A stretch of DNA of 64,000 nt from Engelhardtia mirabilis. GTDB taxonomy: Bacteria > Planctomycetota > UBA1135 > GCA-002686595. Below are positions 1 through 8,035 of this stretch, one piece after another (position 1 is the first letter of the stretch; each line of letters begins with the position of its first letter). The DNA lies in NCBI GenBank assembly GCA_007751255.1, contig CP036296.1, positions 4,092,001 through 4,156,000 on the forward strand. Direction: 5' to 3'. A model generated the notes under the pieces. That model was given only the letters and a program-made list of their open reading frames with translations. It had not been told where the DNA came from and ran no database searches. The position numbers were made by a program, and so were the translations under genes.

Positions 1-648
1 CGTCGATCCCGCCGTCGATCCCGCCGTCGTCGCCGTCACCACCGCCAGGCTGCGAGGCAGGTGGTCGGCACGCTCCTCGCTCTGGGCGAGGGTCCAGTCG
101 GCGACCTCGGGGAAGGTCGACTCCAACCCGACCAGGGTGCCCTCGCCGCTGGGCGGTCGACCCCAGAGGGCCAGTTGGAGGCCGGAGCCCGACGTCAGCG
201 CGGTGCTCGGCGGCGCCAGTAGCGCGCCCACCGCGCCGCGATCGCCCTCGACCTCGGGCAGCGCCAGGTCGGATCCGGTCCCTGTCACGCGGAGGGCACT
301 CCAGTCGATCGAGAGCGGTTCGGACTCGCCTTCGAGCCCGAGTTCCAGGCGGAAGGGTTCGCCCCCCACAAGTCCCAGGCTGCGGCGCAGGGCCTGGGCT
401 TCGAAGGACTGACGCTCGTGGTCCGCGTGCCAGGGCGCCAGGCGCGCGACCAGGATGCGGTCCCCATCGAGCTCGAAACGACCGCGCCAGATCGTGACCT
501 GAGGCGGCTCCTCCACCGACACGGGCGGCTCGCCGAGGCCCGACGAAGCCGCGGGCGGCCCGACCCGCAGCCACCACAGGGCAGCCACGAGGATCGGAAT
601 CAGCAGCGCGACGGGACCGACGCGCGTGGATCGCTCGACGTCAGTCAA
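1..648 (-). CDS. Membrane-anchored protein of unknown function (3' end off window)
   Basis: The open frame continues off the left edge, so at least 216 residues are visible and the C terminus is missing. The start is a TTG whose last two bases overlap the TGA stop of the upstream HEAT-repeat gene (TTGA overlap), which fits translational coupling. Residues about 8-21 form one hydrophobic segment (VALLIPILVAALWWL), then a Pro/Gly/Glu-rich linker and a soluble domain with alternating hydrophobic and acidic residues. This suggests a bitopic protein with an extracytoplasmic domain. I recognise no family. The last visible codons come from a short DNA repeat at the window edge. The reading frame is secure; no function can be given. 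Confidence 0.6.
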   Translation of the reverse strand, partial: MTDVERSTRVGPVALLIPILVAALWWLRVGPPAASSGLGEPPVSVEEPPQVTIWRGRFELDGDRILVARLAPWHADHERQSFEAQALRRSLGLVGGEPFRLELGLEGESEPLSIDWSALRVTGTGSDLALPEVEGDRGAVGALLAPPSTALTSGSGLQLALWGRPPSGEGTLVGLESTFPEVADWTLAQSEERADHLPRSLAVVTATTAGSTAGST

Positions 649-1496
649 TCGGCGCGACCGGCGTCCCAGTCCTTCTTCTTGTTGTCGTTCCACCAATCTC
701 GCCAGGCGTAGAACTCACGCTCGTCGTGTCCGGTGAGGACCTGCAGCGTGTCCCGCACGGCGGCGGAGATGGCGTCGAAGCGCTCGCGCGCCTCCTCGTA
801 GGCCGAGCTGGCGTCCTCCCCATTGGCCAGTGCGTCCTTGAGCGGGATGATCGTCTTGAGCAGGTTCTCGACGATGTCCTTGCGGACCTTCTGATCGGCC
901 TCGACGTAGCCGGCCAGACCCACCGAAGCGGCCGCGACCAGCTCTTCGTCCTTGTGGTCGAGCATCTCGATCAAGGGCTTCACGCCCTTCTCGGGGTGCA
1001 CGCGACCCAGGGACTTCAACACGGCCCCATGGGCGCGCAGGGTCTCGCGCAGGGCCTTGTGGTCGACGAGTTTGATCAGCGCGGGGCCCGACTCGGGCCC
1101 CATGCGTCCGAGGGCGGTGGCCGCCGCGATCTGCAGGGTGTCGCGGGGCTGGTCCTCGTCGTCGAGCAGCCGCTTGACCGTCACCGCGTCGGCGATCCCG
1201 TCGACGATCGACTCGCGATCCTTGGGTCCGCTCTCGGGAAACTCCTGGAGCAGGCTGTCGACGAGGCCGACCGCGGCCTCGTCCTGCTCGCCCTTGCGAT
1301 CGTTGTAGTGCTCCTCGAGCTGGTCGAGCAGCTTGGCGACCTCGGGCCGCTCGTCAGGCTTCGGGGCCTCACCCTCCTCCTGCGACATGCCGGCAGCCGT
1401 GAGCCCAGAGATGGGCCCCGTGACTGGGGTCAGAGGAACAGCCGTTGCCGGCGTGAGGCTGAGAAGCAGGGTCAGAAGGGTGCTCATGGCGATCAT
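645..1496 (-). CDS. Secreted HEAT-repeat-like protein
   Basis: The product has 283 residues, beginning with a signal-peptide-like stretch (MSTLLTLLLSLTPATA; an alternative start at 1487 gives this Met). The rest is helical, with repeated units resembling HEAT or PBS-lyase repeats: AAATALGRMGPESGPALIKL, then HGAVLKSLGRVHPEKGVKPL, then AAASVGLAGYVEADQKVRKD. Such alpha-solenoids serve as protein-binding scaffolds; no catalytic motif is visible. The C terminus is rich in Trp, Lys and Asp. The stop overlaps the TTG start of the next gene, so the two are probably co-translated. The fold is reasonably sure; the partner is unknown. Confidence 0.75.
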   Translation of the reverse strand: MIAMSTLLTLLLSLTPATAVPLTPVTGPISGLTAAGMSQEEGEAPKPDERPEVAKLLDQLEEHYNDRKGEQDEAAVGLVDSLLQEFPESGPKDRESIVDGIADAVTVKRLLDDEDQPRDTLQIAAATALGRMGPESGPALIKLVDHKALRETLRAHGAVLKSLGRVHPEKGVKPLIEMLDHKDEELVAAASVGLAGYVEADQKVRKDIVENLLKTIIPLKDALANGEDASSAYEEARERFDAISAAVRDTLQVLTGHDEREFYAWRDWWNDNKKKDWDAGRAD

Positions 1497-1532
1497 CTAC
1501 GGAGCAGGTGGGTCGACTGCGGGTTCGCCAGC

Positions 1533-2417
1533 CTACATCGACGCACCCCGCCCGCGATCCTTCCCGGAGTCCGCCTTCCGCACCCGGGGCCCGACTTCCA
1601 GCTCCTCGAATCGCCGCTGGAGCGCGGCGGCCACCGGCCCGGCCGCCCCGGGCAGGTCGAGCCCCAGGCCCAGGACCTCGTCCACCGCCAGGACACCCTG
1701 TAGGGAATTGGTCAACAGGATCTCGCTGGCCCGGGCCAGCTCGGCGGGTGCGATCGCCGCCACCTCCGTTGGCAGGATCGGCCGATCGTCGGCCAGGAGC
1801 GTCGCGCGCGCGACGCCCGGCAGGCAGCCGCGGCAACTGGGCGGCGTCCGCAGGCGGCCGTCGACCACGACCCACAGGTTGGCGACGGTGGCCTCGACCC
1901 AATCGCCGTCCGTGGTCGCGAGCAGGGCGTCGTGGGCTCCGCGGGCGACGGCCCGCTCCCGCATCAACACCTTGCCCAGCCGTCCGGTGTGCTTGATCTG
2001 CTCGAGCAGGTCGCCCGGCCGCACGACGGGACCCGCGGGCCAGAGCACCACGCGCGCCGGACGCTCCGGCAGGGGCCGTGCCTCGATCCACCAGCGAGTG
2101 CCAGGCGCCGCCCGCGGCGAGACCGTCAAGCGCAGGGCGGCGCGATCCACGGGCAGGGCCTCGGCCAGCCGCTCGATTCCGTCGGCGAGGCCATCGAGGT
2201 CGGGCAGGTCCAGACCCAGGGAGCGCGCCGAGCGCGCGAGTCGCTGCAGGTGCGCGTCGACGAGTCGCGGCACGCCGCGCAGGGCGAGGGTCTCGAACAG
2301 ACCGATCCCCAGTCGCAGGGCCGGATCCGCGATCGAGACCCGCGCCGCGTCGGCGGGCACCAGCTCGCCCTGCAACACGACGGGCCAGGCCGCGCCGCGA
2401 TCGGTCGGGTCGCTCAC
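1533..2417 (-). CDS. pabC: 4-amino-4-deoxychorismate lyase (class IV aminotransferase fold)
   Basis: This 294-residue protein belongs to the PLP-dependent class IV family. ADC lyase converts 4-amino-4-deoxychorismate to p-aminobenzoate and pyruvate for folate synthesis in the cytoplasm. The PLP lysine lies in the block IKHTGRLGKVL (Lys about 142), matching the LK-x-LNRL block of PabC, followed by DALLATTDGDWVEATVANLW, the usual cofactor phosphate and substrate region. The start overlaps the stop of pabB by 4 nt (ATGA), and this linkage decides lyase over branched-chain or D-amino-acid aminotransferase. The C-terminal tail (KADSGKDRGRG) is basic and probably disordered. Confidence 0.85.
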   Translation of the reverse strand: MSDPTDRGAAWPVVLQGELVPADAARVSIADPALRLGIGLFETLALRGVPRLVDAHLQRLARSARSLGLDLPDLDGLADGIERLAEALPVDRAALRLTVSPRAAPGTRWWIEARPLPERPARVVLWPAGPVVRPGDLLEQIKHTGRLGKVLMRERAVARGAHDALLATTDGDWVEATVANLWVVVDGRLRTPPSCRGCLPGVARATLLADDRPILPTEVAAIAPAELARASEILLTNSLQGVLAVDEVLGLGLDLPGAAGPVAAALQRRFEELEVGPRVRKADSGKDRGRGASM

Positions 2418-3814
2418 CGCGAGCCCTCCCCCGCGGCGTCAGCCACCGCCTCGCGAGGGTCGAGACCCAAGGCCGCGAGCATGGCCCGGGCCTTGTGGAT
2501 CGTCTCCGACTCCTCGGCCGCGGGGTCCGAGTCCCAGGTGATCCCGCCGCCGACGCGCAGGGAGACCTCGCCGCCGCCGGGCGTCGGACGCCACAGCAGG
2601 GTTCGGATCAGAATGTCGAAACAGGCGCGGCCGCGGGTGTCGAGGAAACCCAGTGAGCCGGTGAAGAAGCCGCGGCCCTCGCCCTCGAGCAGGGCGATGG
2701 CCTCCATCGAGCGCAGCTTTGGCGCGCCGGTGATCGAGCCCCCCGGGAACAACGCCTCTAAGAGCGCCACCGCGTCGACCCCGGGGCGCGGGCGGGCGCG
2801 CACCGTCGCGACCAGGTGCTGCACCGCCGCGTAGCGCTCGAGCTCGGGGAAGGCGTCGACGCTGACTCCACCGGGCGTGGCCACGCGGCCCAGGTCGTTG
2901 CGCTCGAGGTCCACGATCATGGCCAGCTCGGCGCGGTCCTTGACACTGGCCAAGAGCTCCCGCGCCAGGCGCGCGTCTTCCTCGTCGTCGATGCCGCGCG
3001 GCGCGGTGCCCTTGATCGGACGGGTGACCGCCTCGCGGCCGTCGAAGTCGAGCAGCAGCTCGGGGGACGACGAGAGCAACGCCCCACCCGGGAACTCCAG
3101 GTAGCCGGCGTAGGGCGCCGGGTTGGCGGCGCGCAGGCTCTCGTAGAGCGCCAGCGGCGACTGATCGACGGAGCAACTGATGCGGTGGGCGATGTTCGCC
3201 TGGTACAGCTCGCCGTCGCGGATCAGCTCGCGCACGGCCTCGACGCGCTGGCGATGTTCCTCAGGCGGCGTGTGGCGTTTGAGTCCGCGGCCGGCAACCG
3301 CGAGCGGCGGTGGGTTGACGCGAGCGTCGGCCAGGCGATCGCGGGCGTGCTCGAGGCGCCGCTCCAGGGGTCCGCGCGGGTCGTCGTCGAGTTCGGCGGC
3401 GACGAGGGTCGCCGTCCCGCGCACGTGATCGAGCAAGAAGAAGTCGGTGTAGAGCCCTCCCGCGATCAGTGGCTGACCCCAGGGCTCCGCGGGCAGCTCA
3501 AGAGCCTCCCCCGCCACGCCGAGGTCGTAGGCCAGGGCGCCGATGAACCCGCCGGCGAAGGGTCCCTGCACGCCCAGATCAGGGATCTGGCCAACCAGGT
3601 CCCGCAGGCCGGCGATCGACGTCGTGCCCTCGGCGCGGACGAGTGGATCGAAGCCCACCAGACTCCAGCGACGCGGGCTCCCGGCGACCGAGTCCAGGGC
3701 GACGGGCCCGCCCAGGCAGACCGCCGCGCGCAGGGCGATGACCGCGTCGATCCCCTGTTCGAGCTGCAACTGCTCCACCCTCGAGGGGCGACCTGCTCCA
3801 GCGCTCCCGTTCAT
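2414..3814 (-). CDS. pabB: Aminodeoxychorismate synthase component I
   Basis: A 466-residue chorismate-binding enzyme that aminates chorismate to 4-amino-4-deoxychorismate, using ammonia from a PabA glutaminase not encoded in this window. The signature blocks are present: RPIKGTAPRG, where PIKGT marks PabB rather than the PIAGT of TrpE, then the DLERNDLGRV block, LFPGGSITGAPKLRSMEAI and GGGITWDSDPAAEESE near the C terminus. The N-terminal 150 residues are the weaker Trp-binding-like domain. It is followed directly by pabC with a 4-nt overlap. A TAGACT hexamer at 3824-3829 (minus) lies just upstream and would give a nearly leaderless mRNA. Confidence 0.92.
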   Translation of the reverse strand: MNGSAGAGRPSRVEQLQLEQGIDAVIALRAAVCLGGPVALDSVAGSPRRWSLVGFDPLVRAEGTTSIAGLRDLVGQIPDLGVQGPFAGGFIGALAYDLGVAGEALELPAEPWGQPLIAGGLYTDFFLLDHVRGTATLVAAELDDDPRGPLERRLEHARDRLADARVNPPPLAVAGRGLKRHTPPEEHRQRVEAVRELIRDGELYQANIAHRISCSVDQSPLALYESLRAANPAPYAGYLEFPGGALLSSSPELLLDFDGREAVTRPIKGTAPRGIDDEEDARLARELLASVKDRAELAMIVDLERNDLGRVATPGGVSVDAFPELERYAAVQHLVATVRARPRPGVDAVALLEALFPGGSITGAPKLRSMEAIALLEGEGRGFFTGSLGFLDTRGRACFDILIRTLLWRPTPGGGEVSLRVGGGITWDSDPAAEESETIHKARAMLAALGLDPREAVADAAGEGSR

Positions 3815-3823
3815 TCGGCCGGG

Positions 3824-3829
3824 AGTCTA
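3824..3829 (-). promoter_or_regulatory. pabB: Candidate -10 element (TAGACT) of pabB-pabC
   Basis: TAGACT on the minus strand ends 10 nt before the pabB ATG, so a start point 7 nt downstream would leave a leader of about 3 nt. It belongs to the TAGNNT set described in the findings. No convincing -35 box is visible. Confidence 0.35.
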
Positions 3830-4075
3830 CGAAAGACGGTCGGCAGCCCTTGGATTCGCTCCGGCGCGGGAGAAAGGCCGCAGGCGCCCGAGTCCCGGGC
3901 AGTAGCCTGACGCCCTCGTGCCCTGATCCCGAAGTTCGACCGCACCTGGCGGGTGTTCCGACGCGGGAACGCGTCGCTGGCGCGCCTCGCCGGCGACCAC
4001 CCGGCCCACGGCCGTTGCCGTCGACCTTCGCGCTCAGGACACCAGTTCCGCCACGGCTCCCGACTCCCTCGAACC

Positions 4076-5416
4076 TTGTCCAATAAGCGCTCCGGCCGGT
4101 CCGTCCTGGGCCTCGTGTTCCTGACCATCTTCATCGACATGGTCGGGTTCTCGGTGCTGTTCCCGCTGTTCCCGGATCTGCTCGCCCACTACTTGGATGC
4201 CGAGGGCCCTGGCAGCTTGATCGGCGGACTGGAATCGACCCTGCAGGGTTGGGTCGGCGGTCGCGAGGGTGCCGAGTTCGCGGTGATCGCGCTCTTCGGC
4301 GGCGTGTTGGGTTCGCTCTACTCGATGCTGCAGTTCCTGTTCGCACCCTTCTGGGGCGGGCTCTCCGATCGCATCGGCCGTCGCTCGACCCTGCTCTTGA
4401 CCCTCGGCGGCACCGCGCTGTCCTACCTCGTGTGGTTCTTCGCCGGCAGCTTCGCGCTCCTGATCGTCGCGCGCATCCTGGGCGGGATCATGGCCGGCAA
4501 CATCGCCACCGCCAGCGCGGTCATCGCCGACGTGAGTGAGCCGAGCAAGCGCGTCAAGAACATGGCCGTGGTCGGCATCGCTATCGGCCTGGGCTTCGTG
4601 CTCGGCCCGGCGGTCGGTGCACTGGCCTACCTGCATATCGACGTCCTGGCCTGGTGGCCCGGCGGCGAAGCCCTGGGCGTCAACCCCTTCTCGGGCGCGG
4701 CCCTCGCGGCCCTGGTCCTGGCCCTGTTCAACTGGCTGTGGGCCGCTGTCCGCTTCCCCGAGACCCTGCCCGTCGAGCGTCGCGGCAGCTCCGACGGCGC
4801 CGAGCGCTCTCGCAACCCCTTCGCCGCCCTGGCGCGCATCAACCTGCCCGGGGTGACGCGCACCAACATCACCTACCTGATCTACCAGACCTGCTTCGCG
4901 GCGATGGAGTTCACGCTCGTGTTCCTGGCCGCCGACCGCTTCCTCTACGGGCCGAAGGAGAACGCCTGGATGTTCGTCTTCGTGGGACTCACGATCGCGT
5001 TCATCCAGGGCGGCGTCGTGCGGCGCCTGTCGGGCAAGGTCTCCGAGAAGAAGATCGCCATGGCGGGGATCACGCTGATGTTCCCGGGGCTCTTGGCCGT
5101 GGGCTTCAGCGGCTCGCCCAACCTGCTCTACTTCGGCCTGTTCTTCCTGGCCGCTGGCAGCGCGCTGACCTTCCCGAGCCTGTCGGCGCTGATCTCGCTC
5201 TACGTGCCGAGCACCGACCAGGGCCTGGCCCTGGGCACCTTTCGCTCCATGGGATCCCTCTCGAGGGCCATCGGACCGGTGCTGGGTGGCCTCGCCTATT
5301 GGGGTCTGGGGACCACCGCGCCCTACTTGATGGGGGCGCTCGTGCTGATCGTGCCCCTCGCCATGGCAGCCACCCTGCCGCCGATTCCCGAGGACGAATC
5401 CGTCTCGGCTACCTGA
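4076..5416 (+). CDS. MFS transporter, TetA-like (DHA1 type)
   Basis: A polytopic membrane protein of about 446 residues with roughly 12 hydrophobic segments. The loop after the early helices carries the major-facilitator signature (GGLSDRIGRRSTLLL), and the helix pattern resembles tetracycline/multidrug H+ antiporters. I place the start at TTG 4076 (SNKRSGRSVLGLVF follows), because the 41 upstream codons in the longer frame from 3953 are Arg/Pro-rich and look non-coding. An insertion between the first helices (HYLDAEGPGSLIGGLESTL) suggests a periplasmic loop. The substrate cannot be predicted. It is divergent from pabB and has no obvious operon partner. Confidence 0.85.
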   Translation: MSNKRSGRSVLGLVFLTIFIDMVGFSVLFPLFPDLLAHYLDAEGPGSLIGGLESTLQGWVGGREGAEFAVIALFGGVLGSLYSMLQFLFAPFWGGLSDRIGRRSTLLLTLGGTALSYLVWFFAGSFALLIVARILGGIMAGNIATASAVIADVSEPSKRVKNMAVVGIAIGLGFVLGPAVGALAYLHIDVLAWWPGGEALGVNPFSGAALAALVLALFNWLWAAVRFPETLPVERRGSSDGAERSRNPFAALARINLPGVTRTNITYLIYQTCFAAMEFTLVFLAADRFLYGPKENAWMFVFVGLTIAFIQGGVVRRLSGKVSEKKIAMAGITLMFPGLLAVGFSGSPNLLYFGLFFLAAGSALTFPSLSALISLYVPSTDQGLALGTFRSMGSLSRAIGPVLGGLAYWGLGTTAPYLMGALVLIVPLAMAATLPPIPEDESVSAT

Positions 5417-5483
5417 CCGGGGTGGACGAATCTCGACCCGGGCATCAAGGCCCGGGCGGGGCCCGGTCGATCCTCCGTTCGCC

Positions 5484-5909
5484 ATGAAAGCCTCCCGCAC
5501 CCTCGCCCCCCTGCTCCTGACCGCCGCCGCCCTCGCTGGAGGCCACGCAGCCTCGCGACCCGAGGTGGCCAGCCTCCAGCAGGACAAGGCGACCCTCGAG
5601 GAGCGGGTGCTGACCCTCGAGAGCAAGGTGGCGGAGCTCTCCCGGCGGATGGAGCAGGTCGCGGCGGACGCCAGCACCTCGCGCCAGAAGACCGACCAAA
5701 CGGTGGACTACCTGCGCCGCCAGGCCAAGCAGGCCGAGCGGCTGAAGCAGTCCTTGGACGTCTCCGAGGAGGCGGGTTTCACGGCTGGCATCAACCCCCG
5801 CTCGCGCGAGGTGCTGCTCGAGGCCTTCCGCGGCGTTGCGTCCGAGGCTCAGGTCGGCCTCCCCGGTGGCAACGCCGCGCCCGCGCCGACGGGCGGGCGT
5901 CGCCCCTGA
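5484..5909 (+). CDS. Small secreted coiled-coil protein
   Basis: A 141-residue protein with an N-terminal signal peptide (MKASRTLAPLLLTAAALAGG, cleavage near HAA-S). It is followed by a heptad-like coiled coil at about residues 30-85 (LEERVLTLESKVAELSRRME and a Lys/Arg/Gln-rich continuation), then a short globular stretch and a Gly/Pro/Ala tail. It resembles small periplasmic scaffold or Lpp-like proteins, but no family is recognised. It starts 67 nt after the transporter gene on the same strand. Coding is supported by codon pattern and domain logic. Confidence 0.6.
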   Translation: MKASRTLAPLLLTAAALAGGHAASRPEVASLQQDKATLEERVLTLESKVAELSRRMEQVAADASTSRQKTDQTVDYLRRQAKQAERLKQSLDVSEEAGFTAGINPRSREVLLEAFRGVASEAQVGLPGGNAAPAPTGGRRP

Positions 5910-5972
5910 CGGGCGCTGCGCGCGACCACGAGGGGCGCGGGAAGACGGGGCGAACTGCGCGCAATCGCGGGC

Positions 5973-5978
5973 TAGGAT
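5973..5978 (+). promoter_or_regulatory. -10-like TAGGAT, 7 nt before the start codon
   Basis: TAGGAT ends at 5978 and the ATG of the next gene begins at 5985, exactly where transcription would be expected to start. No Shine-Dalgarno sequence fits between. This is a candidate leaderless promoter. Confidence 0.4.
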
Positions 5979-5984
5979 CGGCCC

Positions 5985-6905
5985 ATGTACCTGCGACCCA
6001 GCTTGTCCCCGCCCAGCCTGCGTGTTGCGGCGAGCATCGTCGCGCTGTGGATCGCCGGTACCGCCCTGGGCTGCGTCGGTGACAAGTGGACCTCGACCGA
6101 GGCCTCACCGCCTTGGCCGATCGTCGAGGGGACCTGGCGCGACGACCCGACCTGGTACGACGGCTTCGCCGAGGTCGCCGTCTACGACGCGACGCGGGTG
6201 ATCTACGGCGAGCCGCGCCACTACCGGGCCACGGCCTACACCAACAAGCAGCGCATGGACCCGGCCACCACGACCAAGGCCGAGGGTTCGGACGGTGTCG
6301 AGGTCTTCAAGCACCATTGGTCCGAACGGGTCCCCACCGAGCGCTACGACTACGACTTCTCGACCGCCGTGTTCACGCGCACGGCGGACCTGTCCACGTT
6401 CAAGTGGACCTGCGCGACCCAGGAGGACTGTGGCGCGAGCTTCAAGCAGGCCTGGTCCGACGGCGACGGCTGGCGCCTGTTCGAGTCCACCTACTTCCCG
6501 GGCGAGGGCATGACCCAGGGGCGCCGGCCCGGCCCCCTGCCCCTGTCCGTCGACGCCCTGACCCTGGTCCTGCGCGACTTCCCGGTCGACACGCAGGGCC
6601 GAACCGTGCGAATCGCCCTCCTGCCGAGCCAGCGCGACACCCATCGAGTGCCGTGGACAACCGTCGAGCTCGAGTTGGTGGACAGCGGAATCGCGACGAT
6701 CGAAGTCCCCTACGGCACGCTCGAAGCTCGACGCATCGATCTGTGCGAAACGGGCGCCAAGACGCTCGTGGCCAGCTATTGGTTCGCGATCGACGACTCC
6801 GCGCCGCTGCTGGGAGCCTTGCTGCGCTTCGAGGATCGCGACGGACGCAGGTACGAGCTGGTTTCGCTCGAACGCTACCCCTATTGGGCGCGGGGCCCCC
6901 GTTGA
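5985..6905 (+). CDS. Predicted outer-surface lipoprotein, CpcT-like size
   Basis: A 306-residue protein with a type II signal peptide: a hydrophobic run ends in GTALGC, so Cys30 is the probable lipidated residue. The mature part begins with acidic and Pro-rich residues and continues as a beta-rich soluble domain without a catalytic motif I recognise (WRDDPTWYDGFAEVAVYDAT; a Cys pair at WTCATQEDCG could form a disulfide). The start is 7 nt after a TAGGAT hexamer and no RBS is visible, suggesting a leaderless mRNA. The TGA stop overlaps the TTG start of the recombinase gene, implying coupled translation. Function unknown. Confidence 0.65.
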   Translation: MYLRPSLSPPSLRVAASIVALWIAGTALGCVGDKWTSTEASPPWPIVEGTWRDDPTWYDGFAEVAVYDATRVIYGEPRHYRATAYTNKQRMDPATTTKAEGSDGVEVFKHHWSERVPTERYDYDFSTAVFTRTADLSTFKWTCATQEDCGASFKQAWSDGDGWRLFESTYFPGEGMTQGRRPGPLPLSVDALTLVLRDFPVDTQGRTVRIALLPSQRDTHRVPWTTVELELVDSGIATIEVPYGTLEARRIDLCETGAKTLVASYWFAIDDSAPLLGALLRFEDRDGRRYELVSLERYPYWARGPR

Positions 6906-7831
6906 GCGCGGACGACACAGTGCAGCCCAGGGCCGACACGCCCCTGGCGCGCGACGTCGATCGCTTCCTGGACCACCTGGCCCACGGACGTGGATCGAGT
7001 GAGCACACGGTGCGCGCCTACTCCGGCGATCTCGAGGAGCTCTTGACGACCCTGCACGAGTTGGGCGTCGAACGGGGCGAGGACGTCACGCCGCGTCACC
7101 TGCGGCGGCATCTGGCTCGCCTCGATGCGCGCGAACTCGGCAAGACCACCATCCAACGCAAGCTCTCGGCGGCCCGCTCCTTCTTCAAGTTGCTGGTGGA
7201 CGAGGGGCGCATCGAGCTGCATCCGGCCACCGGACTGCGTCAACGCCGCACGCCCCGACACCTGCCAGGCGCCCTGTCGATCGAAGAGGTCGAGACGTTG
7301 CTGCGCGCGCCGGACCTGACGCTCGCCGCGGGGCGCCGCGACCGCGCGATCTTGGAGCTGATGTATTCGGCCGGCACTCGCGCGGCGGAAACGGTCGGGC
7401 TCGACCGCGCCGACATCGATCGGGAACAGGGCCTCGCGCGAGTGCGCGGCAAGGGACGCAAGGAGCGCTTGGCGCCCCTGGGGAGCTACGCCTTGGAGGC
7501 CCTGGATCAATACCTGACAGACCCCGAGCGTCCGACCCCCGACGAGGCTGGAGCGGTGTTCCTGAACCTCAAGGGCGGTCGCCTGACGACGCGTTCGCTG
7601 CAGCGCATCGTCGAGCAGCGCGCTCTGGAGGCGGGGCTGCGGCGGCGACCGACGCCGCACACCCTGCGGCACAGCTTCGCCACCCACCTGCTCGACGCCG
7701 GAGCGGACTTACGCAGCGTCCAAGAGCTTCTGGGCCACGCCAACCTGGTCACGACGCAGATCTACACCCACGTGAGCCTGGAGCAGCTGCGCCGCGTCTA
7801 CGAGCGCGCCCATCCGCGGGCCCTGGACTGA
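6902..7831 (+). CDS. xerC: Tyrosine recombinase, XerC/XerD type
   Basis: About 309 residues from the TTG at 6902 (alternative GTG at 6920). The N-terminal SAM-like DNA-binding domain (FLDHLAHGRGSSEHTVRAYS) precedes a complete catalytic domain with the R-K-H-R-H-Y set: Arg in SAGTRAAE, Lys in VRGKGRKERL, His and Arg in HTLRHSFATHLL, His in LGHAN and the nucleophilic Tyr in TQIYTHVS. Length and spacing match chromosomal Xer recombinases that resolve chromosome dimers at dif, rather than phage integrases. No island boundary is apparent here. Whether it is XerC or XerD cannot be settled from one gene. Confidence 0.88.
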   Translation: MSADDTVQPRADTPLARDVDRFLDHLAHGRGSSEHTVRAYSGDLEELLTTLHELGVERGEDVTPRHLRRHLARLDARELGKTTIQRKLSAARSFFKLLVDEGRIELHPATGLRQRRTPRHLPGALSIEEVETLLRAPDLTLAAGRRDRAILELMYSAGTRAAETVGLDRADIDREQGLARVRGKGRKERLAPLGSYALEALDQYLTDPERPTPDEAGAVFLNLKGGRLTTRSLQRIVEQRALEAGLRRRPTPHTLRHSFATHLLDAGADLRSVQELLGHANLVTTQIYTHVSLEQLRRVYERAHPRALD

Positions 7832-8035
7832 CCGCCCTTGCGCGACGGGAGCGAGCCTCGGCCCTGCCCGGAGCGCCAAATCCGACGGATTCGAGTCCGC
7901 GCCCGGAGCCCAGGTTGCTCCTACACCCTCGGGGCCTGCGGAGCCCTGTCGTGCCCATCCCTGGGCACCACTTCGGCCCCCAGTGGGCCCGGACGAGCCG
8001 AGGGCCGCGGCCCCAGGACGAAGGAACGAGACGCA

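Noticed and set aside
4034-5677. 547-codon minus-strand open frame over the MFS gene
   Set aside because: Antisense shadow dominated by Gln, Glu, Arg and Gly.
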